DNA of 64,000 nucleotides, taken from positions 1,178,001 to 1,242,000 of the forward strand of contig NZ_JARQZP010000003.1 of assembly GCF_029589055.1 (NCBI RefSeq). The letters run 5' to 3'. The notes under the pieces are model-generated. The model searched no databases and was not told the origin of the DNA. It saw nothing but the letters and a program-made list of their open reading frames with translations. The stretch is from Vibrio hannami. GTDB taxonomy: Bacteria > Pseudomonadota > Gammaproteobacteria > Enterobacterales > Vibrionaceae. Shown here one piece after another: positions 47,570-56,628 of this stretch (the stretch's first letter is position 1; each line of letters opens with the position of its first letter). The position numbers and the translations under genes are program-made.

Positions 47570-48511
47570 ATGTCGATACAATTAAGCACCACACATTCTC
47601 ACGACTTCGCATCCCACAACCATAAAGGTGAAAAGAGAACGTTTTACGTATTGTTACTCACAGTGGTAACCATGATTGCCGAAATTACTGCAGGTACGAT
47701 ATTTGGTTCTATGGCTCTTCTAGCGGATGGGTGGCATATGGGAACGCATGCCGCCGCGTTTTGTATTACGCTTTTTGCCTATCGATATGCCAAAAAACAC
47801 TCGAACGATGACCGATTTTCCTTCGGTACTGGCAAAGTCAGTGTCCTGGGTGGGTATACAAGTGCAATAGCATTAGGGATTGTTGCCCTATTAATGATCG
47901 TTGAATCTGTTCACCGTCTGTTTAATCCTCAAGCCATACAGTTTAATGAATCCATTCTGGTTGCGTTTATTGGCCTTACCGTCAACGTCGCAAGCATGTT
48001 TCTTCTGAATGATCACCACCATCACGACCACGGTCACTCACATGGGCATGAACACGGGAATGGGCACCACCATGAGCATCATCATGACCACAACTTAAGA
48101 GCAGCGTACCTGCATGTGCTGGCGGATGCTCTAACCTCTGTACTGGCTATCGTCGCGCTTCTGTTTGGGAAGTTCTATGGCTGGAACTGGCTGGATCCTA
48201 TGATGGGTATCGTTGGTGCTCTGGTTATTAGTAAATGGACGATAGGACTAGTTTTGCAAACCAGTCCGGTTCTACTGGATGAAAATATAGCTCAGGATTA
48301 TCGTGAGAAAATATGTGACAAACTAAGCCCCTTCGCAGAAGTAAAGGATATTCATGTCTGGAAAATCAGTGGACATCATCACTCGGCAGCAATAACGATC
48401 GAGTCAGCTTGCGATAAGTCGACTGAAGAATATAAACAAATGCTGTCTGAGTTTGATAAGATTCATCATCTCACGCTTGAAGTTCATTACGATAAAAGTA
48501 TAAAAAGTTAG
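47570..48511 (+). CDS. dmeF: CDF-family divalent cation exporter, DmeF-like
   Basis: 313 residues with six membrane helices. Metal-site motifs are MALLADGWHMGTHAAAF on helix II and LHVLADALTSV on helix V, each with the Asp/His pair of CDF transporters. A His-rich cytoplasmic loop of about 35 residues (DHHHHDHGHSHGHEHGN) separates helices IV and V. The WHMGTHAA pattern is that of DmeF, which exports cobalt and nickel, rather than of ZitB/FieF. The C-terminal CDF domain (VKDIHVWKISGHHHSAAITI) closes it. The adjacent MarR gene is the expected regulator. Confidence 0.88.
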   Translation: MSIQLSTTHSHDFASHNHKGEKRTFYVLLLTVVTMIAEITAGTIFGSMALLADGWHMGTHAAAFCITLFAYRYAKKHSNDDRFSFGTGKVSVLGGYTSAIALGIVALLMIVESVHRLFNPQAIQFNESILVAFIGLTVNVASMFLLNDHHHHDHGHSHGHEHGNGHHHEHHHDHNLRAAYLHVLADALTSVLAIVALLFGKFYGWNWLDPMMGIVGALVISKWTIGLVLQTSPVLLDENIAQDYREKICDKLSPFAEVKDIHVWKISGHHHSAAITIESACDKSTEEYKQMLSEFDKIHHLTLEVHYDKSIKS

Positions 48512-48513
48512 GT

Positions 48514-48929
48514 ATGCAGAAAATAGATCAACTCAATCAGGCTCTGATTGAGTTTTACGACAAAATGTCTTCATGGGAACAGTCAGTAGTCAGAGAAACT
48601 GGCTACTCCTTGCCCAGACGCACACGATAGAAGTGCTTGGGACACATGGACCTCTACGAATGAAAGAGTTGGCTCAAAAGCTTGGAATTACAACCGGGAC
48701 ATTAACGGTTCAAATTGACAAGCTAGTTAAAGCAGAGGTGATAGAAAGGTGCGCACATCCTGATGACCGCCGAGTTATTGTGGTTCAGCTAACTGAAGAA
48801 GGTCAAAACATCCATTCGATTCACAACCAGCTACACCTGGAACTGGTTAAAGATCTCACTCAAGGGTTTGATCAGGGGCAAGAAGAAATGCTTCTCTCTT
48901 GTTTGCACAAAATGAACCAGGAATTTTAA
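48514..48929 (+). pseudogene. MarR-family regulator, frameshifted
   Basis: The natural start is ATG at 48514, two bases after the exporter stop, reading MQKIDQLNQALIEFYDKMSS up to TGYSL, where it fails: that frame runs into PRRTR and a stop. The other frame, which overlaps from 48573, continues AQTHTIEVLGTHGPLRMKEL and carries the winged helix LAQKLGITTGTLTVQIDKLV and CAHPDDRRVIVVQLT to the stop at 48929. One added base after TCCTT (about 48610) joins GYSL-AQTHTIEVLG into a protein of about 138 residues, the usual MarR size. A short 118-codon form from an internal ATG exists but lacks the N-terminal dimer helix. Confidence 0.85.
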
Positions 48930-49444
48930 TCTGACTGGCGTAATTTGGCACTCAATTGCTTTTGAATCATCAAGAAGCTCAGTTTAATAAACCGTATAAT
49001 GCTTTTTGATCTCGACGCCGATTCAACCTCCGGAAAGTATTGGTCATAATGGTCTACAACTACCGATCGACCATACATAACCGCCCAATCTCTGGCATTC
49101 ATATTTGCTTGATTGGTACGATTGGTATCTGCGCCAAATCGAAGCAGTAATTCTACGATGGATAAGTCACCCTTAAATGATGCCGCCATCAGAACTGTAT
49201 TACCTATGGAATCAGTCGAGTTAACGTCTGCTCCACATCGCAGTAATGCTTCGCAGCAGTCCTTTTCACCGTTGTAAACGCCCAGCATTAACGCAGAGTA
49301 ACCTCTGTGATTTTTTGCATCCAGATCGATAGACCGATCATCGGACAACAGGCCAACAAGTCCTACGAAATCCCCTGATCTGGCAAAATCATACAGCTCA
49401 GGCTCATTTCGATATGTCTTCTTATACTCTTTCCAGCTCGCCAT
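48926..49444 (-). CDS. Ankyrin-repeat protein downstream of catalase
   Basis: 172 residues without a signal peptide, with about four ankyrin repeats, e.g. GYSALMLGVYNGEKDCCEAL, GNTVLMAASFKGDLSIVELL and FGADTNRTNQANMNARDWA. A basic helical tail follows (SIIRFIKLSFLMIQKQL). It lies 60 bp past the catalase gene on the same strand. Ankyrin proteins next to catalase genes are known (for example AnkB in Pseudomonas, needed for full catalase activity), so a role in catalase maturation or haem handling is likely but inferred. A terminator-like hairpin separates the two. Confidence 0.85.
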   Translation of the reverse strand: MASWKEYKKTYRNEPELYDFARSGDFVGLVGLLSDDRSIDLDAKNHRGYSALMLGVYNGEKDCCEALLRCGADVNSTDSIGNTVLMAASFKGDLSIVELLLRFGADTNRTNQANMNARDWAVMYGRSVVVDHYDQYFPEVESASRSKSIIRFIKLSFLMIQKQLSAKLRQSD

Positions 49445-49456
49445 ATTCCTACTCGT

Positions 49457-49497
49457 AAAAAGAGCCCCTTATGCACTCGTGGTTTGCATAAAGGGCT
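49457..49497 (-). terminator. Terminator-like hairpin between catalase and the ankyrin gene
   Basis: On the minus strand AGCCCTTTATGCA pairs with TGCATAAGGGGCT (one mismatch in 13) and is followed by CTTTTT. It lies inside the katA-ankyrin gap, so it would reduce, not abolish, downstream expression. Confidence 0.75.
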
Positions 49498-49504
49498 TCG
49501 GTCA

Positions 49505-50965
49505 TTACTTCTCTACCGATTCAATATCAATGCCTAAAGCCTTAGCGACACCTTCACCATAAGCAGGATCAGCTTTGAAACAATTAGAAATATGACGGTG
49601 TTGAACCTCAATTGATGCCCCACCTACACTACGCGCTGTGTTCTCAAAAAGAACTTGCTGCTGCTCTGGGCTCATCAAGTTAAAGAGATTTCTTGGCTGA
49701 GTGTAGTAGTCACTGTCGTCTTCTCTGTAGTCCCAGTTATAGCCTTCACCACTTAGCCCCAATGGTGGCTCTTTAGCTTGTGGTTGTTCCTGCCATAATC
49801 CCAGGCTATTTGGCTCATAACCTTTAGTACTGCCATAGTTGCCGTCGACACGCATTGCTCCGTCACGATGGAACGAATTAACCGGACAGCGAGGATGGTT
49901 AACAGGAATCAATGAATGGTTAACACCTAAACGATAACGGTGCGCATCGCCGTATGAGAACAGACGCCCTTGAAGCATTCTGTCTGGTGAGAAGCCAATA
50001 CCAGGCACCACGTTAGCAGGGTTAAACGCCGATTGCTCAACCTCAGCAAAATAGTTCTCTGGGTTTCTGTTCAGTTCAAGAACACCGACATCAATCAGAG
50101 GGTAATCTTCGTGAGGCCAAACCTTACTCAAGTCAAATGGGTGGAAACGATAGTCCGCAGCATCCTTTTCAGGCATAACCTGAACCTTAAGGTCCCATTT
50201 AGGAAAAGCACCGTTTTCAATAGCTTCGTAAAGATCTTGCTGATGGCTTTCGCGGTTCTTACCAATTAACTCTTCAGCTTCCTGATCCGTTAGGTTTTCA
50301 ATACCTTGTTGGCATTTCAGGTGGAATTTCACCCAAAATCGTTCATTATCCGCATTGATAAAACTAAATGTATGACTTCCAAACCCGTGCATATGACGAT
50401 AGGTTCTTGGATTGCCTCGTTCACTCATTAGGATTGTGATTTGGTGTAATGCCTCTGGCAATAGAGTCCAGAAATCCCAGTTAGTGTTCGCATTGCGTAA
50501 GTTAGTACGAGGGTCACGTTTCACTGCGTGGTTTAGGTCAGGAAACTTCAACGGGTCGCGAAGGAAAAACACTGGCGTATTGTTACCAACCAGATCCCAG
50601 TTACCCTCATCGGTATAAAATTTTACAGCGAATCCACGAATATCACGCTCTGCGTCCGCAGCCCCTCGTTCACCAGCTACCGTTGAGAAACGAACAAATA
50701 GTTCGGTTTCTTTACCAACTTCGGAGAAGATACTGGCCTTTGTGTATTTAGAAATATCATGAGTCACCTTAAAAGTACCATATGCACCTGAGCCTTTTGC
50801 GTGCATACGCCTTTCCGGGATTACCTCTCTATCAAAATGAGCGAGCTTTTCAAGAAACCATGCGTCTTGAAGAAGCATGGGACCACGAGGACCTGCGGTT
50901 TGTACATTTTGATTATCCGCAACTGGAGCCCCATTGGCTGTTGTTAGTTTTGTTTGCTTCACCAT
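49505..50965 (-). CDS. katA: Monofunctional haem catalase, small-subunit type
   Basis: 486 residues from the ATG at 50963-50965, which follows AAGGAAT; the longer 508-codon form has no site. Catalases split hydrogen peroxide. The active-site His is in [10 protein letters not shown], the distal Asn in [11 protein letters not shown], and the haem-ligand Tyr in [11 protein letters not shown]. The length matches small-subunit clade 3. No signal peptide is visible, so it is cytoplasmic. Two copies of a GTCCAAA-type palindrome (one good, one degenerate) lie upstream, shared with the DUF1566/AraC divergent promoter. Confidence 0.95.
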   Translation of the reverse strand: MVKQTKLTTANGAPVADNQNVQTAGPRGPMLLQDAWFLEKLAHFDREVIPERRMHAKGSGAYGTFKVTHDISKYTKASIFSEVGKETELFVRFSTVAGERGAADAERDIRGFAVKFYTDEGNWDLVGNNTPVFFLRDPLKFPDLNHAVKRDPRTNLRNANTNWDFWTLLPEALHQITILMSERGNPRTYRHMHGFGSHTFSFINADNERFWVKFHLKCQQGIENLTDQEAEELIGKNRESHQQDLYEAIENGAFPKWDLKVQVMPEKDAADYRFHPFDLSKVWPHEDYPLIDVGVLELNRNPENYFAEVEQSAFNPANVVPGIGFSPDRMLQGRLFSYGDAHRYRLGVNHSLIPVNHPRCPVNSFHRDGAMRVDGNYGSTKGYEPNSLGLWQEQPQAKEPPLGLSGEGYNWDYREDDSDYYTQPRNLFNLMSPEQQQVLFENTARSVGGASIEVQHRHISNCFKADPAYGEGVAKALGIDIESVEK

Positions 50966-51287
50966 GTCTAATTCCTTTTTGAGGTTATTTTTGACGAATC
51001 GATTCCACGCTAACACTGAGTCCAAAAGCATTGGTTTAGATTTGGTTTAGAACTGGCTTACTTTGTGGGGCATTAAACTGTTGTTAGAGCTACAAAATAA
51101 ACCTGTAAAAAATGCATTAGCCTAGTCCCCACAATGTATAGGGTTAAAGTGTTCTGATCGTCCAAATGGCGGAGTTTGGACTCTGAAAGAAACCAAATTT
51201 TGTGACTTACTGTGCAAATTTAGTTGATTGAATAATAGGGAAAAACCGCCTGTATCAAAGCAGGCGATTTTTCTAAATACAGGCAGG
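50966..51287. promoter_or_regulatory. Catalase upstream region with a GTCCAAA palindrome and a tandem repeat
   Basis: 322 bp. GTCCAAA-N8-TTTGGAC is a perfect 7-bp palindrome at 51160-51181. A degenerate copy GTCCAAA-N8-TTTAGAT lies at 51020-51041, overlapping a 10-bp direct repeat TTGGTTTAGA (51031-51040 and 51042-51051), about 55 bp before the ATG. Near 51247-51266 CGCCTG / CAGGCG with A and T runs on its two sides is a bidirectional terminator candidate for the DUF1566 gene. Confidence 0.65.
51247..51272. terminator. Terminator after the DUF1566 gene
   Basis: CGCCTG / CAGGCG with an 8-nt loop, flanked by AAAA on one side and TTTTTC on the other; on the minus strand it is followed by GGTTTTT, so it can end the DUF1566 message. 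Confidence 0.7.
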
Positions 51288-52592
51288 TTACTTAGCAGTT
51301 CGAACCAACAGTGTATAGTTTTTCGTCATTACCAAATCGGTCGCATTTTCTGATGCCATATCATAATCTGACGGGACACCTGATTTCGGGTCGCTTCGCT
51401 GAGCACCTGCGCCATGCCAATCAAAGTATTCTGTTGCTGAAGAAGTCTTTTTGCTAAACGCTTTGCTGAAGGAAATGTAAGCGGCTGTATATTTAAAGTC
51501 CCCTTGAGTGGTACTACTCCAAACCCAGCTAGGATCTTTGGTGGTATTGTCACCAGATAAAGTAAAGAACTGAGTATCAATAGCAGGCCAGTTACCAACA
51601 TCGCCACCATACTTCACGATGCTATGTAGCTCTTTAATATTCGGCATTCTCCAATCTGAGTAACCTGCCAGTTCAGAGCTTTCTGCATAGGCGAGGCTAT
51701 CTTGCCAGTTTCTGCGCACACCATCATCAGCGGCCTGCCACATCAAACCTGTTGCCTTGTCGGTAACCGTTCCATCGTTGTTGGAAACAAAGTCGTTCAC
51801 ACCATAAACATTTTCTTGACCACGTACACATCGAACAAAGTTGCCGGGTGCATGTACGCTTTCATCGTTGGTGCCAAAAACATAGCCTGTCTCATAACCT
51901 TTGATATGACCATCGGCAAAGTTAAATCCAAATGCTGCTTCAACGTTTTCTGTATTATGCACGGGACCTAAGGTGTACTTTGTGTTTGACCAGTATTGAC
52001 CTATATAAGCCATTCTCTTGTCATACTGAAAATCAAAATAGTCCGTATCAATGTACGGTGTATTAGCATTTTCATCACGCGGATTTACGATTTCGCCTTT
52101 AAAGTCAGCTAGCGAGTACAACTCTTTAATGGTTGGTAATCGCCAATCGTTATAATTTGCTACTGTTAGATCTTCACAGTAACTTACGGCGTCGTCGAAT
52201 GAATAGTGTCTGTAATCCGGCGTTTTCTGCCACATCATTCCTGTATTGTTGTCAGTGACGGTTTTATCACCGTTATCGGTAAACGAAGGTTTAACACCAT
52301 CATATTGAGCATCTTGACCGTGCAAGTCCTGTCCCGCTGCTGGACAGCTAATTTCTGAACCTTCATTTCCAAAGCAGGCATTTTGCTGCGTATCGACAAC
52401 AACAAAACTTACTTTTGGGGCTGGTGAGTTGGCATTGATTGTTGCTGCTTCCCGGTTTTCTTGTGACATATTGTCACTGCACCCTGTAACCGAAGCAACG
52501 ACCAAAGCTAACACAGATAGTGTGGCTGATTGATTCAGATTTTTGGTTCGTGTTGGCTCTACAGAGTGAGCTTTAATAAGATTAATACACAT
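51288..52592 (-). CDS. DUF1566 (Lcl-type) lipoprotein
   Basis: 434 residues. AAGAGG precedes the ATG. The N-terminal segment has a lipobox-like SVTGC near residue 38 after a hydrophobic stretch (SVLALVVASVTGC), preceded by a longer than usual basic region. The body has two DUF1566 modules, each beginning VTDxxTGMMWQ or VTDKATGLMWQ and followed by NDWRLPTIKELYSL / SDWRMPNIKELHSIV. Such modules resemble C-type-lectin-like folds and are found in surface lipoproteins. It diverges from the membrane AraC gene and shares a palindrome with the catalase promoter. Confidence 0.85.
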   Translation of the reverse strand: MCINLIKAHSVEPTRTKNLNQSATLSVLALVVASVTGCSDNMSQENREAATINANSPAPKVSFVVVDTQQNACFGNEGSEISCPAAGQDLHGQDAQYDGVKPSFTDNGDKTVTDNNTGMMWQKTPDYRHYSFDDAVSYCEDLTVANYNDWRLPTIKELYSLADFKGEIVNPRDENANTPYIDTDYFDFQYDKRMAYIGQYWSNTKYTLGPVHNTENVEAAFGFNFADGHIKGYETGYVFGTNDESVHAPGNFVRCVRGQENVYGVNDFVSNNDGTVTDKATGLMWQAADDGVRRNWQDSLAYAESSELAGYSDWRMPNIKELHSIVKYGGDVGNWPAIDTQFFTLSGDNTTKDPSWVWSSTTQGDFKYTAAYISFSKAFSKKTSSATEYFDWHGAGAQRSDPKSGVPSDYDMASENATDLVMTKNYTLLVRTAK

Positions 52593-52660
52593 CGATTTAA
52601 CCTCTTGGGTTGTATGGTTTAGTTCAGGCGTATAATCTAGATCTAAATTAAACGTACATC

Positions 52661-52682
52661 GTCCAGATGCCGCGCTTTGGAC
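52661..52682. promoter_or_regulatory. GTCCAGA-N8-TTTGGAC operator in the divergent DUF1566-AraC promoter
   Basis: Inverted repeat with 6 of 7 pairs matching, 69 bp from the DUF1566 start and 49 bp from the AraC gene. It aligns with the site at 51160-51181 over 25 bases with 5 differences, the two half-sites being almost identical. Confidence 0.7.
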
Positions 52683-52730
52683 GTTTAAATAGAGCTATTT
52701 CAGTCTTAATAATTAGAAGGAAGCAGGTAT

Positions 52731-53972
52731 TTGGCAATAAACGAAGGATTTAGTTGGGAAGTGAGCTTGATAGGGCTTTCTCTTACTGCGTTTACGTTGG
52801 CTAACATACACTCCAAATCTTACAAGCATAAAACAGATTGGCTGCTAACGATCTGGCTGATAATACTTTGTATACCGCTAGTACACACTGCTCTGACTCA
52901 CTTCGATAGCCTGAGTAATAGTTTCTTTTTATTTACTAACCCTACCCTTAACCTATTACACGGACCTGTTTTATATCTGTATGTCCGCATGCTAATCAGC
53001 AAAGTGCCTCTAAAATTCGGGAAGTATGAACTGTGGCATTTCATACCCTTTCTGGTGATGTATTTGCTGTTTATCACCCTGCCTCATCCTGAACAAATGA
53101 TGCCGCAACCAGACCAGAGCCATGTCCCTGCAGGTCCTTTAACAACGGGGAGTGTCTCAGATGTTTTAGTGCCACTGCTAAAGCACTTTGGCGTAATAAA
53201 CGTCTTAGTTTTTATTGGTTATTCTTTGATTACCATTAATAAAGTACGCCTGCACAAACAAGAAATTAAAAAGCTTCTATCACGGGATGACAACCAGGTA
53301 ACGTTGAGCTGGATATATGCACTACCAATGGTATTTTTAGCACTTGTCACTTTCAACGTATTGTATGAAAGTATACTCAAAAGCTATTTCTACGTTAACC
53401 CAATAACGCTTCACTTAGTTTCGTTTCTAAGTTTCATCCTATTACTATGCTTTTTTGGCATCAGACAGACCCCTGTTTTTAAGCCTAGCTCAGTGCAGAT
53501 TGATGTTATTGGAACTGACAAACATGCGAACGAAATTGCCCTCACAGAGGAAAACACGGATACAGAACCAGAAAGTAACGAAGAGAAAATAGCGTTCGAC
53601 CAAATTGTCAAACGCATGAATCAGCATATGGAAAATGAAAAGCCCTATTTAGATCCGGACTTCACTGTATATGTGCTGGCTGACAATCTAAATATTCCTA
53701 GAAGAAACCTGTCACTGGTATTGAGCAAGGGGTTAAACAAGAACTTCTATCAATATGTAAATGAGTTTCGTATTGAGGAAGTTAAGATTCAGCTTGCAGA
53801 CCAGAACAACAAATCCACTATCCTGGATATCGCATTTCAAGCAGGATTCAAGTCGAAATCAAGCTTTAATAGCCTGTTTAAACAGTATTGCGACGTAACT
53901 CCATCGCAATACCGGAAGACATACTCAAGTGGCCTCAAGATGCAGGATTCAAAGCTACATCAGAAGCGTTAG
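52731..53972 (+). CDS. Membrane-embedded AraC-family transcriptional regulator
   Basis: 413 residues. About seven membrane helices occupy residues 8-240 (LIGLSLTAFTLANIH, LWHFIPFLVMYLLFITLPH, FLSFILLLCFFGI). A linker with an acidic stretch (TEENTDTEPESNEE) precedes the C-terminal AraC helix-turn-helix pair (FTVYVLADNLNIPRRNLSLV, then ILDIAFQAGFKSKSSFNSLF and CDVTPSQYRKTY). It therefore looks like a one-component sensor in the membrane that acts on nearby DNA. The start is a TTG with AGAAGGAAG upstream. It diverges from DUF1566, which it probably controls. Confidence 0.9.
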   Translation: MAINEGFSWEVSLIGLSLTAFTLANIHSKSYKHKTDWLLTIWLIILCIPLVHTALTHFDSLSNSFFLFTNPTLNLLHGPVLYLYVRMLISKVPLKFGKYELWHFIPFLVMYLLFITLPHPEQMMPQPDQSHVPAGPLTTGSVSDVLVPLLKHFGVINVLVFIGYSLITINKVRLHKQEIKKLLSRDDNQVTLSWIYALPMVFLALVTFNVLYESILKSYFYVNPITLHLVSFLSFILLLCFFGIRQTPVFKPSSVQIDVIGTDKHANEIALTEENTDTEPESNEEKIAFDQIVKRMNQHMENEKPYLDPDFTVYVLADNLNIPRRNLSLVLSKGLNKNFYQYVNEFRIEEVKIQLADQNNKSTILDIAFQAGFKSKSSFNSLFKQYCDVTPSQYRKTYSSGLKMQDSKLHQKR

Positions 53973-54095
53973 TTCAAGGAAAATATTTGTAGGAATGGCA
54001 TTCCCTTTCAAAAATATTTGACGAATAAATTCTCGCTGAGAATGCATCTTGAGGTTACTCGAGTATACACAAAACTTGAGGTGTCAACCTCATCT

Positions 54096-55202
54096 CTACA
54101 TTTCAGTTTCTTCCTTAAAAATAAACGTGACCATATCGTCTGACGCCGATAGTCTGATATCAACAGTTCCAAAACGGTTTCCCCACCAGTCACAACCGTC
54201 AAGGCACATACTAACCGTTAAGGTACCATCCTGATTGAGGCTCTGCAGCTCTGGCGGATGAAATCCCTTAGAACTCGGTTGAGCACTATAAACTGCATGC
54301 CATTGGCTAGAATCTACCTCTCGCATCAGCAAAATAGCGAACGAATCATAGATAGGCTTCTCATAAACTAATGAAATAACCTCTACCGAGTCACTCTCCA
54401 TATGCTCAATATAAAAGGGTAAGTTAGGGTAACTATCAAGCTTAGTGAGAACACCCTGCACATCACTGTTGCCAATAAGATATGTTGTCTGACTGGATGC
54501 TTCTCCCTCATAAAAGGCATCACCGAAGCTAGATATCGCAATCTGTTCAACCGCTTTCAACCGCTCTGCTACAGAGCTCTGGAATTCGCTGATCTCTTGT
54601 AGCTTATCTAGATCACACAGACAAGGGATAAAAGATGCTCCATCTCTGCGAAGCAATTCTTCTCCTTCGCGGCACTGAATGGGCTCAAAAAGTTGCATCG
54701 CCAGTTCATTGTCCTGATCCGATTTTTCGACTTCGAACTTTCCGTCTTCACCAAAATAAGCGCCTATACCATATAGATCGACAACTATTTCGTTGAAGCC
54801 TCCTGTATCTTTATCGTACTGAAACGCGACTAGTGAAGACTCTAATGTCGCGGAACCATTCCAATGCGATGCAAGAATGGCTGGTTCCGATTTGGCAGTA
54901 GCACATACGCCCACAAACTCCACGTTGGCTCCTGAGGTCACTACCTCATCATTTATTATCAAGCTTTCCCTTGCAGACTCATCATGTTCGTAGCAACAAC
55001 TGCGTTCAACTTTTAAGCCCTCAAAATTGATGCCACTGACCAGATCCAGATCTAAGCGATATTCTCGATCATTGACGGTTGCTACGCGTACACGGTTCCC
55101 TGTCACTTCTGGCTGGCTAATAAAATAAGAAATGAGTACCAGGAGCAAAACAAGTAGCGATACAAGCACGACTGTTATAGGGCGATTTTTCTTAGCACCC
55201 AT
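54096..55202 (-). CDS. Membrane-anchored hypothetical protein
   Basis: 368 residues with a basic start and one membrane helix (about residues 9-28, ITVVLVSLLVLLLVLISYF); the rest is probably periplasmic. No known domain was recognised. Several Cys clusters are seen: a CC pair near residue 70 (RSCCYEHDE), VGVCATA, IQCREGEE and IPCLCDLDK, plus CLDGCDWWG near the end, suggesting disulfides or metal sites. The start overlaps the last codons of the LysR gene by 11 bases, so they form one operon on the minus strand. Function unknown. Confidence 0.7.
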   Translation of the reverse strand: MGAKKNRPITVVLVSLLVLLLVLISYFISQPEVTGNRVRVATVNDREYRLDLDLVSGINFEGLKVERSCCYEHDESARESLIINDEVVTSGANVEFVGVCATAKSEPAILASHWNGSATLESSLVAFQYDKDTGGFNEIVVDLYGIGAYFGEDGKFEVEKSDQDNELAMQLFEPIQCREGEELLRRDGASFIPCLCDLDKLQEISEFQSSVAERLKAVEQIAISSFGDAFYEGEASSQTTYLIGNSDVQGVLTKLDSYPNLPFYIEHMESDSVEVISLVYEKPIYDSFAILLMREVDSSQWHAVYSAQPSSKGFHPPELQSLNQDGTLTVSMCLDGCDWWGNRFGTVDIRLSASDDMVTFIFKEETEM

Positions 55203-56145
55203 TTAGCTTCAACTCCTTGTCATCTGGCTCATTAATTAGATTTAAACCATCTTGCTCCTTTGCGAGGAAGGTGCTTATTTCAGATTCAATCCATTTTCTA
55301 AAAGCACGAATTTTGTCTCTACGGAAATAACCAGCAGGAGCACACAAAAAGTAACTGTATCTGGATTTAGCAGCCTGCTCTCCAATTCTGACTAGCTTTC
55401 CTTCCTGGAGATATCGATAGGCCAAGCTGTGTTTAACCAAAGCAACACCTTGAGCCGCCAACGCTCCCTCCATAACGAACTGAGAGCCATCGTACTTTAA
55501 CGAAACTTGCGATTCGTTTTGCTCTAGCTCTTCAAACCAAAGAGACCAGGTCATATCAGGCCAAACATCTTCTATCAAATCTGCCTTCACAAGATCTTCC
55601 GTCTTCCATATGCCTTTTTCCTCTTGATAAGAGGGGTGACAAACTGGATAGAGAATTTCATCCATTAGCTTCACGGCTTCTAACTCCGGATAGTCGCCGT
55701 GCCCATAACGGATACATATATCAATTAGCCCATCCTGAAAATTCACTAACTCATTTTTTGGGTCTACAAGTAAAGAGAGTTCCGGGTTTTGCTCTCTAAA
55801 AGATTTTAGCCTTGGAATTAGCCAATGCTGGGCAAACGTTGGATGAGTTGAAATGGACAGTCTATCTGGTTCTGGATCTTGATTAAGCTTTCGAACTCCA
55901 TCCTGAAGTTCAAAGAAGCCCTTTTTGGCCGCATAGTAGAGAGTTTCACCTTCATTAGTCAGCTTCACTTTCCGATGTTGTCGTTCAAAAAGCTCACACT
56001 CGAGCCACTCTTCAAGTTGCCGTATCTGCTGACTTATTGCAGCCGCAGTCACGAAAAGGTGTTCAGCTGCTGCCTTAAAACTACCTTTCTCGGCAGCTAT
56101 GTAGAAATAGTACATTCCTTGTAAAGGGGGTAAACGCTCTTTCAC
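55192..56145 (-). CDS. LysR-family transcriptional regulator, GcvA-like
   Basis: 317 residues. The start MKERLPPLQGMYYFYIAAEK is the GcvA-type opening, and the winged helix SFKAAAEHLFVTAAAISQQI then RQLEEWLECELFERQ follows. The effector-binding domain carries LSISTHPTFAQHWLIPRL and FQDGLIDICIRYGHGDYP, both family-typical. An acidic tail of about 20 residues extends past the usual end. It overlaps the downstream membrane-anchored gene by 11 bases, so both are co-expressed and the regulator may act on that gene's product or on a distant target. Confidence 0.9.
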   Translation of the reverse strand: MKERLPPLQGMYYFYIAAEKGSFKAAAEHLFVTAAAISQQIRQLEEWLECELFERQHRKVKLTNEGETLYYAAKKGFFELQDGVRKLNQDPEPDRLSISTHPTFAQHWLIPRLKSFREQNPELSLLVDPKNELVNFQDGLIDICIRYGHGDYPELEAVKLMDEILYPVCHPSYQEEKGIWKTEDLVKADLIEDVWPDMTWSLWFEELEQNESQVSLKYDGSQFVMEGALAAQGVALVKHSLAYRYLQEGKLVRIGEQAAKSRYSYFLCAPAGYFRRDKIRAFRKWIESEISTFLAKEQDGLNLINEPDDKELKLNGC

Positions 56146-56244
56146 TTAAGTTTTCCTTAACTTAATGTCAGTTAGTATCGTTTGAGAAGAAAATCACCTT
56201 GATTAATTATTAACCATGTAAACCGGTGTAATCAAGGGGGATGT

Positions 56245-56451
56245 ATGGCTGACTTAACACATGAACTAACTCAAATTACAATTCTTCGCCCAAGGGGCTG
56301 GAATAAGAATATCTTAGCCTTGTTTAAAAAATGGCATCAAAACTCGGTAACCAGACGTCAACTGAAAGATCTGCCTGAGCACCTTCTTGAGGATATAGGA
56401 ATAGACAAACGTGCTGCAAAAGAAGAAGCAAATAAACCGTGGTGGAAGTAA
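56245..56451 (+). CDS. DUF1127-family small protein
   Basis: 68 residues with the DUF1127 core (NSVTRRQLKDLPEHLLEDIG followed by IDKRAAKEEANKPWW). The basic, Arg-rich motif is shared with YjiS-like proteins, some of which affect RNA turnover and phosphate or carbon metabolism. AAGGGGG lies upstream of the ATG. It diverges from the LysR gene. Confidence 0.92.
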   Translation: MADLTHELTQITILRPRGWNKNILALFKKWHQNSVTRRQLKDLPEHLLEDIGIDKRAAKEEANKPWWK

Positions 56452-56457
56452 ACGGTT

Positions 56458-56484
56458 AAAAAAATGCCTCCGGTTTCGGAGGCA
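56458..56484 (-). terminator. Terminator of the second feo operon
   Basis: TGCCTCCG / CGGAGGCA with a 4-nt loop; on the minus strand it is followed by TTTTTTT. Faces the minus-strand FeoB-type operon and is the only strong stop downstream of the Cys-rich gene. Confidence 0.85.
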
Positions 56485-56628
56485 ACACAACATTTCTACA
56501 GATCATACATCTGTTCTTATTAGGTTATAGTAATCAGTAAGTTACCTGACTACCGATTCACCATAACAACAAGTTGCTATTAATTGAAATTAAAGTTACT
56601 CATTTAACTTATGATTTTTACTCATAAG

